A stretch of 64,000 nt of DNA from CAWDJT01 sp963828705 (GTDB taxonomy: Bacteria; Desulfobacterota; Syntrophobacteria; Syntrophobacterales; Syntrophobacteraceae), in assembly GCA_963828705.1 (NCBI GenBank), contig CAWHGA010000025.1, positions 1 to 64,000 on the forward strand, given 5' to 3'. Each line of letters opens with the position of its first letter. The stretch's first letter is position 1. The translations under genes were made by a program, and so were the position numbers. The notes under the pieces are model-generated. The model had not been told where the DNA came from. It did not search any database and was given only the letters and a program-made list of their open reading frames with translations. Positions 52,486 through 61,988 of this stretch are shown piece by piece.

Positions 52486-52828
52486 CGTTCCGATGATCTC
52501 GTTTAGGCCTTCAATGATTTGGTCCAGTTCTTCCGAGTGATGCTGTGCGCATTTTTTGGCCGATTCGTCCTCGTTAAGAGGGTAACGGATGGCTGGCTGA
52601 TTTTTACCCATGAGCTTTTAGGTAGGTCTTTTGAATCGAGTTTAAAGAAGTCAGTGGAAATCCGGCACGCTGAGACTGGCTGGTCATGGCCATAGCGATT
52701 ACTGTTCCTGACCGCTCATTAAAAACATCTTGACTGAGAATCACAACAGGGCGTAGGCCAGCTTGCTCCCTTCCTTTTACTGGATTCAGATCAGCCCAGC
52801 GAATCTCCCCTCTCAGTATTCTGGCCAC
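52486..52828 (-). pseudogene. Second MazF/PemK toxin, broken by two frameshifts
   Basis: Starts MARILRGEIRWADLNPVKGR then EQAGLRPVVILSQDVFN and SGTVIAMAMTSQ, the complete N-terminal half of MazF. Reading stops after PLTSLNSIQKTYLKAHG, but a neighbouring frame carries LPKSSWVKISQ (the family's PKPSWVKxSQ motif), and a third carries SEELDQIIEGLNEIIG, the family C-terminus. Two single-base indels near 52645 and 52600 account for this. As given, only a 74-residue truncated toxin would be made. The antitoxin upstream is intact. Confidence 0.78.
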
Positions 52829-53055
52829 TGTTCCAACTCCTCACCCATACCCTCTTCTGCCATAGCCTTCTCAACAACCGGATCGAGCCTTGCACATTCC
52901 CTGGCAAGGCGGTTTCGTTCCAGTTTCTTTAGCTTTTCCTCCACCGCATCCTGAATGGCTTTACTTCGGTTTGGGAACACGCGATCTTTCACCAGCCGAT
53001 CAAGCCGGAGCAGTGTGCTCTCATCCATTGTGATTGCGATCTTTTCTGTAGCCAT
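52813..53055 (-). CDS. Ribbon-helix-helix antitoxin of the second MazF pair
   Basis: 80 residues from the ATG at 53055. RHH segment EKIAITMDESTLLRLDRLVK then RSKAIQDAVEEKLKKLERNR, and an acidic tail (EEGMGEELEQWPEY) typical of a toxin-wrapping arm. It overlaps the toxin start by 16 bases. An AT-rich stretch with TATGATAATATATCATA just upstream forms a palindrome and may be its operator. No attC site is nearby, so this module is not a cassette. Confidence 0.8.
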   Translation of the reverse strand: MATEKIAITMDESTLLRLDRLVKDRVFPNRSKAIQDAVEEKLKKLERNRLARECARLDPVVEKAMAEEGMGEELEQWPEY

Positions 53056-53179
53056 TAGGCACCTCAAGTATGATAATATATCATACCAAGTCATGGGTCC
53101 AGCAAGTAGGGCAGGGCGGGACGATGTTCGTGGCGTTCGCAGTCTTCGTGGTTGATGTTCAATCCCGCCCACCATGTTT

Positions 53180-53785
53180 TCAAGGCTGGCACTTCACCAG
53201 CAGGTCAGCCCACACCTCTTGCACCTGCCTTTGGGTTTCCTCCAGAGTTTTGCTGTTGTCGATGATGACGTCGGCCCATTGTCTTTTGTCTTCGATGGGA
53301 AGCTGCATGGTGAGGCTGCGTTCGGCTTCTTCCCGGGAAACTCCGTCTCTGGCCATAAGCCTTTGAACTTGCAGTTCCGGGGGCAGGTAAACCAGCAAAA
53401 TGGTGTCGCAACGCTGAGCCAGCTTAGATTCAAACAGGAGCGGTATGTCCAGGATTACGGGGATTTCCGGGCGGTGTTTGCGCCAGTGTTGGTGCTGAGT
53501 GTCCATGGCCGCCATGATGGCGGGATGGAGAATCGAATTGACCTTAAGCCGACAGGTATCATCGGCAATGATGCGTCGGCGCAACCGGCGCCGATCGAGT
53601 TCACCATCGGTGTGGAAATAATCATCGCCGAGCAGTTCCCGCAACTGGTTCCAGCCCGACGAACCCGGCGTGACCGCCTGGCGCGCCGCCTGATCGGCAT
53701 CAATGATGATGGCGCCCAGGTCAGAGAACATCCTGGCCACCGTGCTTTTGCCACTGGCGATGCCACCGGTCAGACAGATGCGCAT
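53180..53785 (-). CDS. coaE: Dephospho-CoA kinase
   Basis: About 201 residues from the ATG at 53785. P-loop MRICLTGGIASGKSTVARMF; IIDADQAARQAV; the mid-domain LHPAIMAAMD and VILDIPLLFESKL (DIPLLFE motif); and the lid region LMARDGVSREEAERSL. CoaE phosphorylates dephospho-CoA at the 3' hydroxyl, the last step of CoA synthesis. It is followed upstream in the transcript direction by the GspC/GspG pair, a common linkage in deltaproteobacterial genomes. Confidence 0.94.
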   Translation of the reverse strand: MRICLTGGIASGKSTVARMFSDLGAIIIDADQAARQAVTPGSSGWNQLRELLGDDYFHTDGELDRRRLRRRIIADDTCRLKVNSILHPAIMAAMDTQHQHWRKHRPEIPVILDIPLLFESKLAQRCDTILLVYLPPELQVQRLMARDGVSREEAERSLTMQLPIEDKRQWADVIIDNSKTLEETQRQVQEVWADLLVKCQP

Positions 53786-53818
53786 GGCGAATGGCCACCC
53801 AATGATACCCACCAGAGA

Positions 53819-54619
53819 CTATGGTTCATTGCTATCATCCATTTCCTCATCGGGGCTGGGCGCTTCCATCGGAGGCTGCGGCCTGGGTGGGGGCGTGACG
53901 TATCCGGGTGGCAGGGGTATTCCTTCGGCCCCAGGGCCACCTTGGCCTTGAGGCAGGAGCTGTTCTCCCGGAGCAGTTGGAATTCCTGGTGGCTGGCTGG
54001 GCGATACCGGGCGGGCGGGCGGCTGCTGCGCGGGTGGTCCTGGCGGAACCGCCCGGGGTGGAGCGGAAGGAGCTGACGCGACCTTGGGCGGCGGAGGCGA
54101 CACTTTGCCCGGCATGAACAGGGGTATCACGAAACTCGTTCCGCGTTGTTCCAGGGTAATGCTGCGAGGTTCGATCTTGACCACGCGATAATCCCCGACC
54201 TGTTCGTTTTCCCCCACCGAGACAAAGGGGTCGACCTTCTTCCTGGGCGGTTTGAACAGACTCGGGTTGACTCGGAGGATGGCCTTCCTGACGTCATCAT
54301 GGATGAATACACCATCCAGCTGAATGGCCCCCTTGGGAAGTTTCGGCGCCTCAGCTGCGGGAGCGTCAGGTTTCGACTCATCGGCCTTGCGTTCCGCGGA
54401 AAAGAGGTTTTTTTCCACCATCAAGGGCCGTTCAGCGGCTGCAGCTGGAGCGGCAAAGCCACCCCAGAAAACCGCCAGCAAGACCAGTACGGTGAGGCCG
54501 CAGGACCCGCCGTGGCGAGAGCTTCGGGCTCCCTGCCTCCCCGGGGTGACAAGCGCCAAAAGCACGCCGATTTCTGTAACTGGGCACCAACTCCAGGCAT
54601 TGCATCCATAGGCTATCAC
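53819..54619 (-). CDS. GspC/PilP-like type II secretion protein
   Basis: Membrane anchor or signal LTVLVLLAVFWGGFAAPAAA, then MVEKNLFSAERK and a homology-region domain (IQLDGVFIHDDVRKAILRVN, DYRVVKIEPRSITLEQRGTS) with the layout of the GspC HR domain or PilP. The C-terminal 90 residues are proline/glycine-rich and lack a PDZ domain. The start is uncertain: a GTG at 54619 is possible, and the open frame extends further. It follows gspG by about 50 bases. It may act as the inner-membrane connector of a reduced secretion or pseudopilus system. Confidence 0.6.
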   Translation of the reverse strand: MIAYGCNAWSWCPVTEIGVLLALVTPGRQGARSSRHGGSCGLTVLVLLAVFWGGFAAPAAAAERPLMVEKNLFSAERKADESKPDAPAAEAPKLPKGAIQLDGVFIHDDVRKAILRVNPSLFKPPRKKVDPFVSVGENEQVGDYRVVKIEPRSITLEQRGTSFVIPLFMPGKVSPPPPKVASAPSAPPRAVPPGPPAQQPPARPVSPSQPPGIPTAPGEQLLPQGQGGPGAEGIPLPPGYVTPPPRPQPPMEAPSPDEEMDDSNEP

Positions 54620-54665
54620 CAAGTGGGGTGCGGACCGAGTCGGTCCGGTGAGGCCGTGCGCCACG

Positions 54666-55115
54666 TCATTCCCAGCTGCGGACGTCGGCGTTTTCGCCAT
54701 CGCCGCCTTCTTGCCCGTCAGCACCGTAGGAATAGAGATCGTAATCGCCGTGTTGCCCGGGAGAAACATAGACATAGGCCCGGTTCCATGGGTCCACGGG
54801 GATCTCTTTGGGGAGATAGGGACCATCCCAGCCTTCGGCCCCGGGGTTCCTACGGAGCGCTTCCAGACCCTCCTCCCGCTTTGGGTAACGCCCGGTATCC
54901 AGGCGGAAGGTATCGAGCGCCGATCCGATCAGAGCGATCTGGGCTTTGCCCACTTTCTGTTTGGAACTCCCCACCTTTTGAAACAACTTGGGCGCCACCA
55001 GAGCTGCCAGCAGGCCCAACAAGATCATAACGATCAGCAGTTCAATGAGGGTGAAACCACGGTGGTCACGAAGACCCCGATGAGCACCGTCATTGCTGTC
55101 TTCCCCAGCTTTCAT
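54666..55115 (-). CDS. gspG: Type II secretion major pseudopilin GspG
   Basis: About 149 residues from the ATG at 55115. The prepilin motif RGFTLIELLIVMILLGLLAA (cleavage at G-F, Glu5) is followed by the GspG-specific C-terminus: DTFRLDTGRYPKREEGLEAL, DGPYLPKEIPVDPWNRAYVY and YSYGADGQEGGDGENADV (the calcium-binding loop region). It forms the pseudopilus shaft. No other gsp gene except the GspC-like one follows, so this pair is separated from the rest of the apparatus. Confidence 0.92.
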   Translation of the reverse strand: MKAGEDSNDGAHRGLRDHRGFTLIELLIVMILLGLLAALVAPKLFQKVGSSKQKVGKAQIALIGSALDTFRLDTGRYPKREEGLEALRRNPGAEGWDGPYLPKEIPVDPWNRAYVYVSPGQHGDYDLYSYGADGQEGGDGENADVRSWE

Positions 55116-55253
55116 CTGATAATCCTTTTCGCATGGGCACCACGAACGGCCGATGGAACACGGCAAGAATCCCCAACTTACGATATCTTATCCGCCTCTT
55201 CCGCCGGTGTCAACGCGACCTATGCGGACCCAACTCCAGCCCCCGGGCGCCGG

Positions 55254-55787
55254 TCACGGCCAAAGCGCCAGCATCACCCAAACCACAGCGTGGGCATAGC
55301 AGCCGGCCGCTACGTCATCCATGACGATCCCCAGACCGCCTTCGAGCTGCTTGTCAAAGCATCGGACCGGCCATGGTTTCCAGATATCGAAGAGCCGAAA
55401 AGCGATAAAACCCACGCAAACGGATTTGAGGGTCATGGGCAGGCCCACCATGGTCACCAGATAGCCGACCAGTTCGTCGATGACCACTTCGCTCGGGTCT
55501 TTCCGACCCAGCACAGCAGCCGCCCGGGTCGAAACCAAACAGGCTGCGAAAAACACCAGGGCCAGTACGCCCATGCCGACAGGCTCCGGCAGTGCGGCCA
55601 GCAGCCAGGCGCAGGGAATCCCTGCCAGTGCGGTGGCCACGGTGCCCGGCCCCACGGGGCTAAGCCCTGCCCAACCGAGGCGCGCCCAGAAGAGGGCACT
55701 GCCCATCGCGGCGGGAATGCCGCCTGGCCCCTCACCTTTGCCGCCACTGCTGGTAGAATTCCGGCTGTCCACCGCTTTCCTTCCCAT
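55254..55787 (-). CDS. pgpA: Phosphatidylglycerophosphatase A
   Basis: 177 residues, PgpA family. WARLGWAGLSPVGPGTVATA carries the conserved GxxPxxPGT motif; SEVVIDELVGYLVTMVGLP has the family's VIDE segment; FRLFDIWKPWPVRCFDKQ and GLGIVMDDVAAGCYAHAVVW carry the catalytic aspartates. It dephosphorylates phosphatidylglycerophosphate to phosphatidylglycerol at the inner membrane. An internal start at 55706 is possible. It is divergent from the giant gene at 55924. Confidence 0.92.
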   Translation of the reverse strand: MGRKAVDSRNSTSSGGKGEGPGGIPAAMGSALFWARLGWAGLSPVGPGTVATALAGIPCAWLLAALPEPVGMGVLALVFFAACLVSTRAAAVLGRKDPSEVVIDELVGYLVTMVGLPMTLKSVCVGFIAFRLFDIWKPWPVRCFDKQLEGGLGIVMDDVAAGCYAHAVVWVMLALWP

Positions 55788-55923
55788 CTCACAGACCAGT
55801 CGTTCGGCCGCGGATTTGCTTAACTTTTCAGAAAATGATATGGATGCTTTCAGGTCAATCCACTATATACGGTATTCGGGGAACGATGCAAAGCCTTGAG
55901 GTGCTATCCGGCGGGGAGGAAGT

Positions 55924-58900
55924 ATGGCGGAACGGCAAAAAGCTTGGATGCCGCGGGAGCTTGACAATCCTGAAGCCTTCTTCCGAGCCATCAAGCCCGA
56001 GGACTACACTCGGCTGGGAATCGCTCCCCAGGATGTGCCGGTAGGGACTTTCGCCGCCCATGACCATCCGACCTTCCTTCCCAGCCGTTCCGGCGGCAAT
56101 GCCTATGGGCTTGGCCTGATCGAACAGGGCGCACTCAGCAGGGCCGATCTGGATTTCCTGGAAAGCATCGATTTTCAGAGCATGGCGGAACTGCGTCGCC
56201 ATGCCCGGCAGCTCAACACCATATACCACAAGCTGGGGCTGCTTATCCGCTACACGACTACCGGTGTCCCATACTACCTGATTCCACTCAATCTGGTGGC
56301 CCATTCTATCCAGGATGTCAAAACCAAGGCCGACGAAGTCGAGCGTTTCGTCATCCAGCATATCCTCGAAGCCCGCGTCGAGCGCCTCGATATTGGCCTC
56401 ATGACCGCCGCCAACGATCTTATGGTCCATGAATTGACCGCCCGTTTTTCCAGCCATCGCATCTTCCTTTTCGACACCCTGGCCAAACTGCGCACGTGGC
56501 GAACGCCTCTGGATGTGATCATCCTGCCCAAGGACCCCTTCGCCTATCTGCTGGAACAGCCACTGCCGGAGGCTCTTCCCCAAGCGAGAGCGGTGAACCG
56601 CCAGCAATTGAAGAACTACGCTTCCTACCTGCTGGGGAAAATTCACGATATCCTTGAGGAAAACGGTTGTTTCATCCTGGCCGCCAACGCTCCCTGTCCG
56701 GATTCTGATCAATTGTGCCGCGTGCTTTTCAAATCCGATGTGGAGCTGAAGCGGTTTCTTGCTCTTCACCCATGTCTTCAAGACCCGGCAGGAATACCAG
56801 GCGGAGCGCTCCGATCACCGGGTCCACCTGTGTGACCTGTACACTTACCTGAACCACTTCCCGTTTGCCGAAGGCCATGTGAAGCGCCTGCTCAACCAGC
56901 ACAAGGTGGAGGAGATGAGCCTGGAGCAGGTGGCGGCGCTTCCGTTTCTCAACATCCGGCCTCGGCAGCCCTATGTGAAGAATTTGCAGACCCACCTGGA
57001 GAAGACCCTGGCCATCTATTTCTCGGCCCAGGGCTTGTTTCGCAAAGGACCGGAGGGTCATCGCCGTTATTGGCAGGAACGGTTGGAAATGGATCAGGAG
57101 GTCCCGGCCAACCTGCTTTTTTACCTCGGCAAACCGCGTCAGCCGGCGATGACGCTGCCGATGCTCGAACAGCAGGCGCGCAATTCCGGGATGATGGGCT
57201 GCACCCTGCCCCTGGTGGCGGAATACCGCAACAGCTTCCGCTATGTCCTGGACGTACTGCAGGCCCTCAGCCAGATTCGTGAGACGCAGCTTTGCCACCC
57301 TGCCGGAACTGGAGCGCAACCGCCTGAGCAATCCCTTCGAGACGCGCCACCATCACTACGACGGGTTTCACGCCATCCTTCGGCTGATGCAGCAAATCCC
57401 CAAGCTGGAACGCATCTGTGAAGCCCTTGACCCGGAGCAGGGAAGCGGACGCCTGACCCCGGTCCTGGAAAACCTTCCCAAGCTCTCCCTGCACGGCTTC
57501 GGCCCGGCGGAACTTCAGGAGTTGCTGCTGATGGTGGTGGGACACACCACCATGAGCCGCATCGCCTTTGGCAAATTGCCGGAAAAGACGCTCAAACCCA
57601 TCACCGACAAGAGCAGCGCCGGCAAATATCGGGACATGGTCGAACTGTTGCGGGTTTGTCGCCTGATGAGTATGGCGGAAGTGGCGGCGGCTTTGGGCAA
57701 GACCTTCACCCGAGAGCAGGCACGGGAGCTGTTTCTGCTCTACGATGATGCCATTCGGGTGGCCACCGATCCCCACATGACCTGGGACAAACTGCATGAC
57801 CTGCGCATCAGCGCCCTGGGGGGAGTACGCAACCGGGCCCTGCGGGAGATGATGAAGTTTTTCAACCTGTTTGAATTCCTGGACAAATGGCAGGAATTGC
57901 AGAGCAAGGGGCCGCACCAGCGGGAAGTGCTCTGCGACTATGACCAGGAGAAGCTCAAGAAGCTGGAAGCCGTGCTAGCCCTTAGCCAGGTTGCCGAGGA
58001 GTTCCAGCAACAGTTCATGGGAGATCCCATCTCGCGCCAATCCTTTTTTTTCCGCCAGTTCCTCAACAGTGAATTCCACGGAACCGGCCACCTTTTTCCC
58101 CAGTTGGGCCCCGAGGCTGGCTTTGTGCTCCTGTGGATCACGGTGACCGTGGCGGAACGCCACATCATCAACTTCAACCCGCTGTTGTCGCGGGTCCCGC
58201 ACGACCGGACGGAACTGCGTATCGACAAGATCCGCCAAGCACTCCTGCGCATTCCGGTGGAACGGCTGCAGGCGGGATTCTTTGAGGAACTCCGGCAGGC
58301 CCTGGCAGAAAGCGACCACGCCTTTTTGTTCGACACCGGGCTGCGCCTCTCCAACAACACCGAAACCCGCGCCATCGATGTGTCCTTCGTGGACTTCGAT
58401 GAGAACCTGCAGCAACTGGAAGTGCTCCTGAGCCACCTGGAAAGCCAGAAATTCCGAGGGATTTCGCTTAAGAACCTGCAGGACATGGAACGTTTGTTTA
58501 CCGAATTGGAGAGTTTCCATCAGTATCTGCAGCAGAAAGGCTGCATCCTGGTTTGCGCTACCGGCGACGATCTGATCGTGAAAAACCGGACCCTCCAACA
58601 CTTGGAAGACAAGCTCCGCCAGGTTTTCCTCTCGCAGATTTTCATTCCCGAAGAGATCCACGACGCGATCAGTGCCCTGGCAGCTCATTGCCCGAAAATC
58701 TTGGGGTTTGTCTTGCCGGAATTCCATGCGTTCGGGAACCTGGTGGAAATCTGGCCCACCCGGCAGAAGCAATCGCTTGGCGCCTACGTCATGCGTTGTC
58801 TGCAGAAATTTCAGGCCCTCATCACCAAAGACCGAAGTTCTTTCCAGGACAGCAACCTGCTCTATCAGTTGGCCAAACAGGAATTCGGTGCCCTGGCTGA

Positions 58901-60639
58901 AGAAAGCATCGGGGCCAGTCATGCTCAGATGGAAATGCTCGAAAACCTGGTAGACCGCATTCAGCAATGGCCCATGCTTTACCAGGTGTTTATGCTGGCG
59001 CTGCTGTTTCAGGACATCGGCAAGGTCGAGAAGTACTCCCGGGATCTGTCCGCCGTTGAACGCTTTCAAAAGCATGCCGAGCAGGGCGCCGCCGTGCTGG
59101 AACGATCCAGCGTGTTGGCCAGGTACTATCCCGACCCCCGGGTCCAGCAACTGGTGCTGCAGCTGGTTCGTCACCACGGCCTGATCGGCCATGTGATCCA
59201 GGGTGAAGAACCGTTCACCATTCTGGAAAACATCACGGCGGATGGCGACGAACGACTGCTGGATGCCTTTGTGCTGCACGCCATCCTGGCGGCGGCGGCG
59301 GTGGAAGAAGGGCTGCTGGCGGCGGACCTGCTGGACTCGTTCTTGTTCATTCGATCCCGGGCTCTGGAGATCATCAAATCCGACAGCGATTGGACCAGCT
59401 GGTTGCGTGAGGTCCTACGCGACAAAGGCCAGGCTATCCTGGCTGACGACCTCGGCGAAACCGGGCAGGGACTGATCAGTATTGTCACCGAGCAGGATCC
59501 GGATGGCGTAGCGGCAGTGGCACCGGAAGACGATGACAAAGCCCTGTGGCGCGGGCGACAGATGGCCGCGTTCGAACGCTTGCTGCGCTTGATGAACGCC
59601 CATCGAGTGGATTACCAGGACCTGCAGATGGCCCAGCTGAAGATTCCGGTGGCCTTTATCTATCACAAGAAGAAACTCAAAAGCCTCGGCCCGGCTGGCT
59701 TCGAAAGACAGCTCAACCAAGGCCTCAAAATTCTGCAGGCGGTGGCATCGCTATCTGCGGAGGTCCGCCGCTACCTGCTCTATTGCCTGGACCATTTGGG
59801 CGGCAGGATGCGGGTCTATGATTTTTATCCCCTGACCCGCTTTCTGACGGTGGAAGAAAGCCTCAAGCTTCTGCTGTTCGGCTTCCAGGCCTTCCACCGT
59901 CAGTACGGCTCCGAGACTCGCGGCGGCCTGGTGAGCTTCCGCAGCCTCAGTCAGCACATCGTCCACCGCCAGGCCGACCTGCAGAGCATGCTCCGGGACC
60001 TGCCTTCGCCCGACAACCTTTTTGATCCGGAGTTACAGCGCATCATCGGCGATGACAGCGCCGGTATCGTGTTCCAGGCCAGCAAGGTGGAGCAGGCCAC
60101 TCAGGTGAGTTTCAAATATCCGGTGGAATTGGACTCCATGATCGAATACCTGGAACACCTCTGGACCCACGAAGCGCTGCTGAAACACTACCAGGTCATG
60201 ACTCAGGAACTGCAGAAGCTGCCCTACTACGCCCATGACTATGAAAAACGCCTGCAGAAGGCCTTCAAAAAGCAGCGCAAGAGGATCAATGATCATTTCC
60301 TCAAACGGTTGCAGGAAAGACTGGGAAAGGTAACGGATTTTGCTGGGTTGCAGGTGATTCGCGCGGAATTGCAGGAAAATACCTCCCTGGCAGGTTTTAC
60401 CGAAGAACAAAGACTGCTGCTGGAAGAAATCCTGGAAGCCAAAAGCAACGCTTTGCGCGACGAATACCTGGACCGGCTGTCCCAGGCCATTTCATGCCGT
60501 CCGTTCCCGAGAGGATCTGGAGCAGTACTGGCAGACCATCAAAACGGAACTCTACGCTTATCGCGTATTCGTGGGCATCGAATACGAGTCGCTGATTGCC
60601 GGGCTGATCGATCGCCAGATGGCTGCTGATGGTGACTGA
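55924..60639 (+). CDS. Giant protein with degenerate HD-like domain, three frameshifts
   Basis: Repaired length is about 1,570 residues (stop TGA 60637-60639). The frame breaks near 56750 (TTTCTTGCTC, an extra T), 57285 and 60500. It starts MAERQKAWMPRELDNPEAFF. The N-terminal third is helical with no catalytic motif I recognise. Near the middle (58960-59200) a segment MLALLFQDIGKVEKYSRDLS, RFQKHAEQGAAVLERSSVLA and LVLQLVRHHGLIGHVIQG looks like an HD phosphohydrolase fold, but the first metal ligand is Gln rather than His (QD instead of HD). The C-terminus is a long helical region. The architecture recalls GlnD-like or adenylyltransferase-type regulators but I cannot assign it. It is followed by a kinase of the APH fold. 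Confidence 0.75.
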
Positions 60640-60807
60640 GCGTAACGGGATTTGACCAGACGGCGACGGGATCTGGTTGCCCCTGCCACCGGCTCGCCAT
60701 TGCTGCGGAGTTGATGATCCTCAAGCTGGGTCGAAACAAGGATCTTGCACCAGGCCGCCGATTCGATTCAGCGCCGCTGAAAGAGACGCAACAATAGAGG
60801 CAAAAGC

Positions 60808-61905
60808 GTGGAACACCTGATTGCCGCGGCCGACCAATTCAAATCCAGCAACAGAGTCACGGACATCCAGGAATTTGGCAATGGCAATGTCCATGACACC
60901 TTTCGCGTTACCCTGGATACCCACGCAGAGAAGCACTTTATCCTGCAACGCATCAACACCCAGGTTTTTCGGCAACCAGAACTGGTCATGGGCAACATCC
61001 GCACCGTGAGCGAGCATGTTCAACGGCGCCTGGAGCGGGCTCCGGTAAGCGACGGCCGCCGCTGGGAGACACCGCGCGTGTTCCCGACCGAGGATGCCCG
61101 GGACCTCTGGATTGACCCCGGAGGGTCATTCTGGCGTGCCATCAGTTTCATTGACACTGCCCAGACCTTCGATACCATTCAAGGTGTTGAACACGCTAAA
61201 GAAATCGGTATGGCGCTGGGTCTTTTCCACAGTCTCATCAGCGACCTGCCCACTGTCCAACTGGCCGACACCCTCCCCGGGTTCCACATCACACCGTGCT
61301 ACCTGAGCCACTTTGACGAGGTGCTGGCGAAACACCGTGCAGCCCGATCCTCCGAAGTGGATTATGGACTGCAGTTTGTGCTGAAGCGCCGGGCCTGGGC
61401 CCAGATCCTTGAAGAGGCCAAATCGCAGGGTCGACTGCGCCTACGCCCGATTCACGGCGATCCCAAAGTCAACAACGTCATGATCGACACCGTCACCCGG
61501 CAGGCCGTCAGCCTGATTGACCTGGACACCGTCAAGCCCGGCCTGGTTCATTATGATATCGGCGATTGCCTGCGTTCCTGCTGCAATCTCCTGGGAGAAG
61601 ATACCCAGCGGTGGGAGACGGTTCGATTCGAACTCGACCTTTGCCAAGCCATCCTGCAGGGCTACCTCTCGCTGGCCAGCTGCTTTCTCACTGGCAACGA
61701 TTACGCCTATCTGGCTGACGCCATCCGGTTGATCGCATTCGAACTGGGGCTGAGGTTTTTGACCGATTATTTGGCAGGCGATGTCTATTTCAAGGTGAAA
61801 TACCCGCAACATAACCTGGCTCGAGCGCTGGTGCAGTTCAAGCTGACCGAAAGCATCGAATCCCAGGCAGCAGCCATTGGCGCCATTATCCAGGACCTGA
61901 GATGA
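60808..61905 (+). CDS. APH-fold phosphotransferase (NahK-like sugar kinase)
   Basis: 365 residues from a GTG at 60808 with AGAGG upstream. N-lobe: IQEFGNGNVHDTFRVTLDTH with a lysine in EKHFILQRIN. C-lobe: catalytic loop RPIHGDPKVNNVMID (HGDxxxxN) and the DFD-equivalent LIDLDTVKPGLVHYDIGD. The pattern matches the N-acetylhexosamine 1-kinase/choline-kinase-like branch rather than antibiotic kinases. The substrate is unknown. It is about 170 bases after the giant gene on the same strand. Confidence 0.85.
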   Translation: MEHLIAAADQFKSSNRVTDIQEFGNGNVHDTFRVTLDTHAEKHFILQRINTQVFRQPELVMGNIRTVSEHVQRRLERAPVSDGRRWETPRVFPTEDARDLWIDPGGSFWRAISFIDTAQTFDTIQGVEHAKEIGMALGLFHSLISDLPTVQLADTLPGFHITPCYLSHFDEVLAKHRAARSSEVDYGLQFVLKRRAWAQILEEAKSQGRLRLRPIHGDPKVNNVMIDTVTRQAVSLIDLDTVKPGLVHYDIGDCLRSCCNLLGEDTQRWETVRFELDLCQAILQGYLSLASCFLTGNDYAYLADAIRLIAFELGLRFLTDYLAGDVYFKVKYPQHNLARALVQFKLTESIESQAAAIGAIIQDLR

Positions 61906-61988
61906 ACGAACATCCTTTTTCCCTGAAGCCGTTCACCTCAGCCGGCCCACCGCTCGACCTGGCAACCACGCGTTTGAATGCCTCGCTA

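Noticed and set aside
57975..59279. 434-residue minus-strand open frame
   Set aside because: Antisense shadow of the giant plus-strand gene; no start signal and no domain features. Similar antisense frames over PBP1A, aspS, hisS and the HMGL enzyme were rejected for the same reason.
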